DNA of 6,085 nucleotides from Thermodesulfobacteriales bacterium (GTDB lineage: Bacteria; Desulfobacterota; Thermodesulfobacteria; Thermodesulfobacteriales; Thermodesulfatatoraceae). Below, piece after piece: positions 5,554 to 6,085 of this stretch; the first letter of the stretch is position 1, and each line of letters begins with the position of its first letter. The position numbers and the translations under genes are program-made. The notes under the pieces were generated by a model. The model had not been told where the DNA came from. It made no database searches and saw nothing but the letters and a program-made list of their open reading frames with translations. The stretch spans positions 1 through 6,085 of the forward strand of contig JALSPN010000281.1 of assembly GCA_026985945.1 (NCBI GenBank). Reading direction: 5' to 3'.

Positions 5554-5904
5554 ATGAAAAAACTAGCGGGAATGTTAGCGGCTTTGATGCTTTGGGGTGG
5601 TGTTGCTTTAGGGATGGAGGCCAAAAAGGCAGAAAAACCCTGCCCTTGCCCCAATTGTCCCATGAAGGGGCAGATGATGAGTGCGGAAGAGTGGCAAAAA
5701 TACCATAAAAACATGCCCATGCCGGAGGAGATGAGAAGGCGGCACGAAGAAATGCGAAAGCGGCACCAGAACATGATGAGGCATGAGGACATGGGGTCGC
5801 GTGAAGAGATGATGCCAGAGGAAGGCAATGCCAATTCTACCGAAAATCAGCAGCAGGAAATGGAAGAAAACTATCACCAGAGATACCACAAAAGGTGGCA
5901 TTAA
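5554..5904 (+). CDS. Exported Met/His/Cys-rich protein, probable periplasmic copper/silver-binding protein
   Basis: This is a 116-residue precursor of no family I recognise. MKKLAGMLAALMLWGGVALG is a Sec signal peptide with probable cleavage after Gly20 (ALG). The mature part of about 96 residues begins with a Cys-Pro cluster (Cys30, Cys32, Cys35 in CPCPNCPM). It contains 13 Met and 7 His after residue 21. Four HxxM motifs occur: HKNM (51-54), HEEM (64-67), HQNM (71-74) and HEDM (77-80). Met60, 67 and 74 and His64 and 71 recur every seven residues, so a helix would carry a Met/His stripe. The C-terminus is polar and ends with three more His (108, 112, 116). HxxM/MxxH motifs are the Ag(I)/Cu(I) sites described for SilE-type proteins, so soft-metal binding is a reasonable inference. 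The start is supported by GGAG at 5545-5548. It follows copA by 71 bp, with its own candidate promoter and no intervening terminator. Its likely role is to receive or buffer metal exported by CopA. Confidence 0.82.
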   Translation: MKKLAGMLAALMLWGGVALGMEAKKAEKPCPCPNCPMKGQMMSAEEWQKYHKNMPMPEEMRRRHEEMRKRHQNMMRHEDMGSREEMMPEEGNANSTENQQQEMEENYHQRYHKRWH

Positions 5905-6083
5905 TCCGGGTGTTTGAGTTTTTCGAAAAGGGGCTCTTCGATCAGAGAAGAGCCCCTGGCTTTGATCAGCCAGAAGCCAGAAGGTTTTTCCTGTAATTTC
6001 CGGTAAAGTTTCCTGCTCACCCAGTGGGAATCCTCTTCCAGGTTGTAGAAAAGGGAATCTATACCAAAAAATCCGTCTAAAAA
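5901..6083 (-). CDS. C-terminal 60 codons of an unrecognised protein, truncated by the window edge
   Basis: The minus strand is open from the right edge to a TAA at 5901-5903. It encodes 60 residues beginning FLDGFFGIDSLFYNLEED and ending PLFEKLKHPD. The fragment is rich in aromatic and charged residues (SHWVSRKLYRKLQ, GFWLIKAR) with balanced amino-acid use, like a real soluble protein. It is preferred over the other open minus frame here, which reads an atypical Arg/Pro/Gly/Gln mixture. It has no transmembrane segment, and I recognise no family motif. Its stop overlaps the convergent Met/His/Cys-rich gene's stop (shared bases 5902-5903), so the two genes meet tail to tail. A perfect hairpin (5929-5957) lies within its last codons. 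Function unknown. Confidence 0.6.
   Translation of the reverse strand, partial: FLDGFFGIDSLFYNLEEDSHWVSRKLYRKLQEKPSGFWLIKARGSSLIEEPLFEKLKHPD
5929..5957 (+). terminator. Strong hairpin downstream of the Met/His/Cys-rich gene, inside the convergent gene
   Basis: AGGGGCTCTTC (5929-5939) and GAAGAGCCCCT (5947-5957) form a perfect 11-bp stem with a 7-nt loop, 24 bp after the stop of the plus-strand gene. No T-run follows on the plus strand; GGCTTTGATC comes next. A second small hairpin, CTGGCT/AGCCAG (5956-5973), and a TTTTT run (5985-5989) lie further on. On the minus strand the stem is followed by TTTTCG, but that lies before the stop of the minus gene. The likeliest role is to define or protect the 3' end of the plus-strand mRNA. 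Calling it a terminator is tentative. Confidence 0.5.
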
Positions 6084-6085
6084 AT

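Noticed and set aside
5472..5834. Minus-strand open frames opposite the Met/His/Cys-rich gene, including a hydrophobic 97-codon His/Phe/Leu-rich one
   Set aside because: These arise from reading Met and His codons in reverse (CAT, GTG, TTT-like). The plus-strand gene has a signal peptide, a ribosome site and ordered motifs, so the minus frames are treated as shadows.

Overview
This window looks like a stretch of chromosome from a Gram-negative bacterium. A lipoprotein-type cytochrome c, a Sec-exported metal-binding protein and a copper-exporting ATPase all imply a periplasm. Most coding DNA is moderately GC-rich and tightly packed, and the proteins are rich in Glu, Lys and Arg. An anaerobic or thermophilic lineage such as Thermodesulfobacteriota would fit, but this is a stylistic impression and not a taxonomic proof.

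Left part (1-2444): two housekeeping RNA genes converge. The plus strand carries the C-terminal two thirds of polynucleotide phosphorylase (pnp), whose start lies outside the window. The minus strand carries a complete but divergent tRNA-dihydrouridine synthase (dus) with a GTG start. Their 3' ends overlap by 23 bp, and the intrinsic terminator of pnp lies wholly inside the dus coding sequence.

Centre (2445-5482): a plus-strand copper operon starts from a TTGACA-17-TAATCT promoter whose -35 box overlaps the dus start codon. It encodes a small AT-rich monoheme cytochrome c lipoprotein, the cytosolic copper chaperone CopZ and the Cu(I) P1B-ATPase CopA with two N-terminal metal-binding domains. 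Spacing is minimal: 6 bp between the cytochrome gene and copZ, and a TAATG stop/start overlap between copZ and copA. CopZ would deliver Cu(I) to CopA, which exports it.

Right part (5483-6085): a 71-bp gap holds a second candidate promoter that shares a TTGAC(A)CGGAT core with the first. It precedes a 116-codon gene for an exported protein rich in Met, His and Cys with four HxxM motifs. This is a plausible periplasmic receiver or buffer for the copper (or silver) pumped out by CopA. The window ends with the C-terminal 60 codons of an unrecognised minus-strand gene that converges on it. Their stop codons overlap, and a perfect 11-bp hairpin lies inside the minus-strand gene, echoing the pnp/dus arrangement.

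The most interesting points are the unfamiliar Met/His/Cys protein, the compositionally foreign haem lipoprotein at the head of a copper-export operon, the shared promoter motif, and the repeated use of a neighbour's coding sequence to hold a transcription-termination hairpin. No RNA gene, CRISPR array, insertion sequence or dedicated copper regulator was seen.
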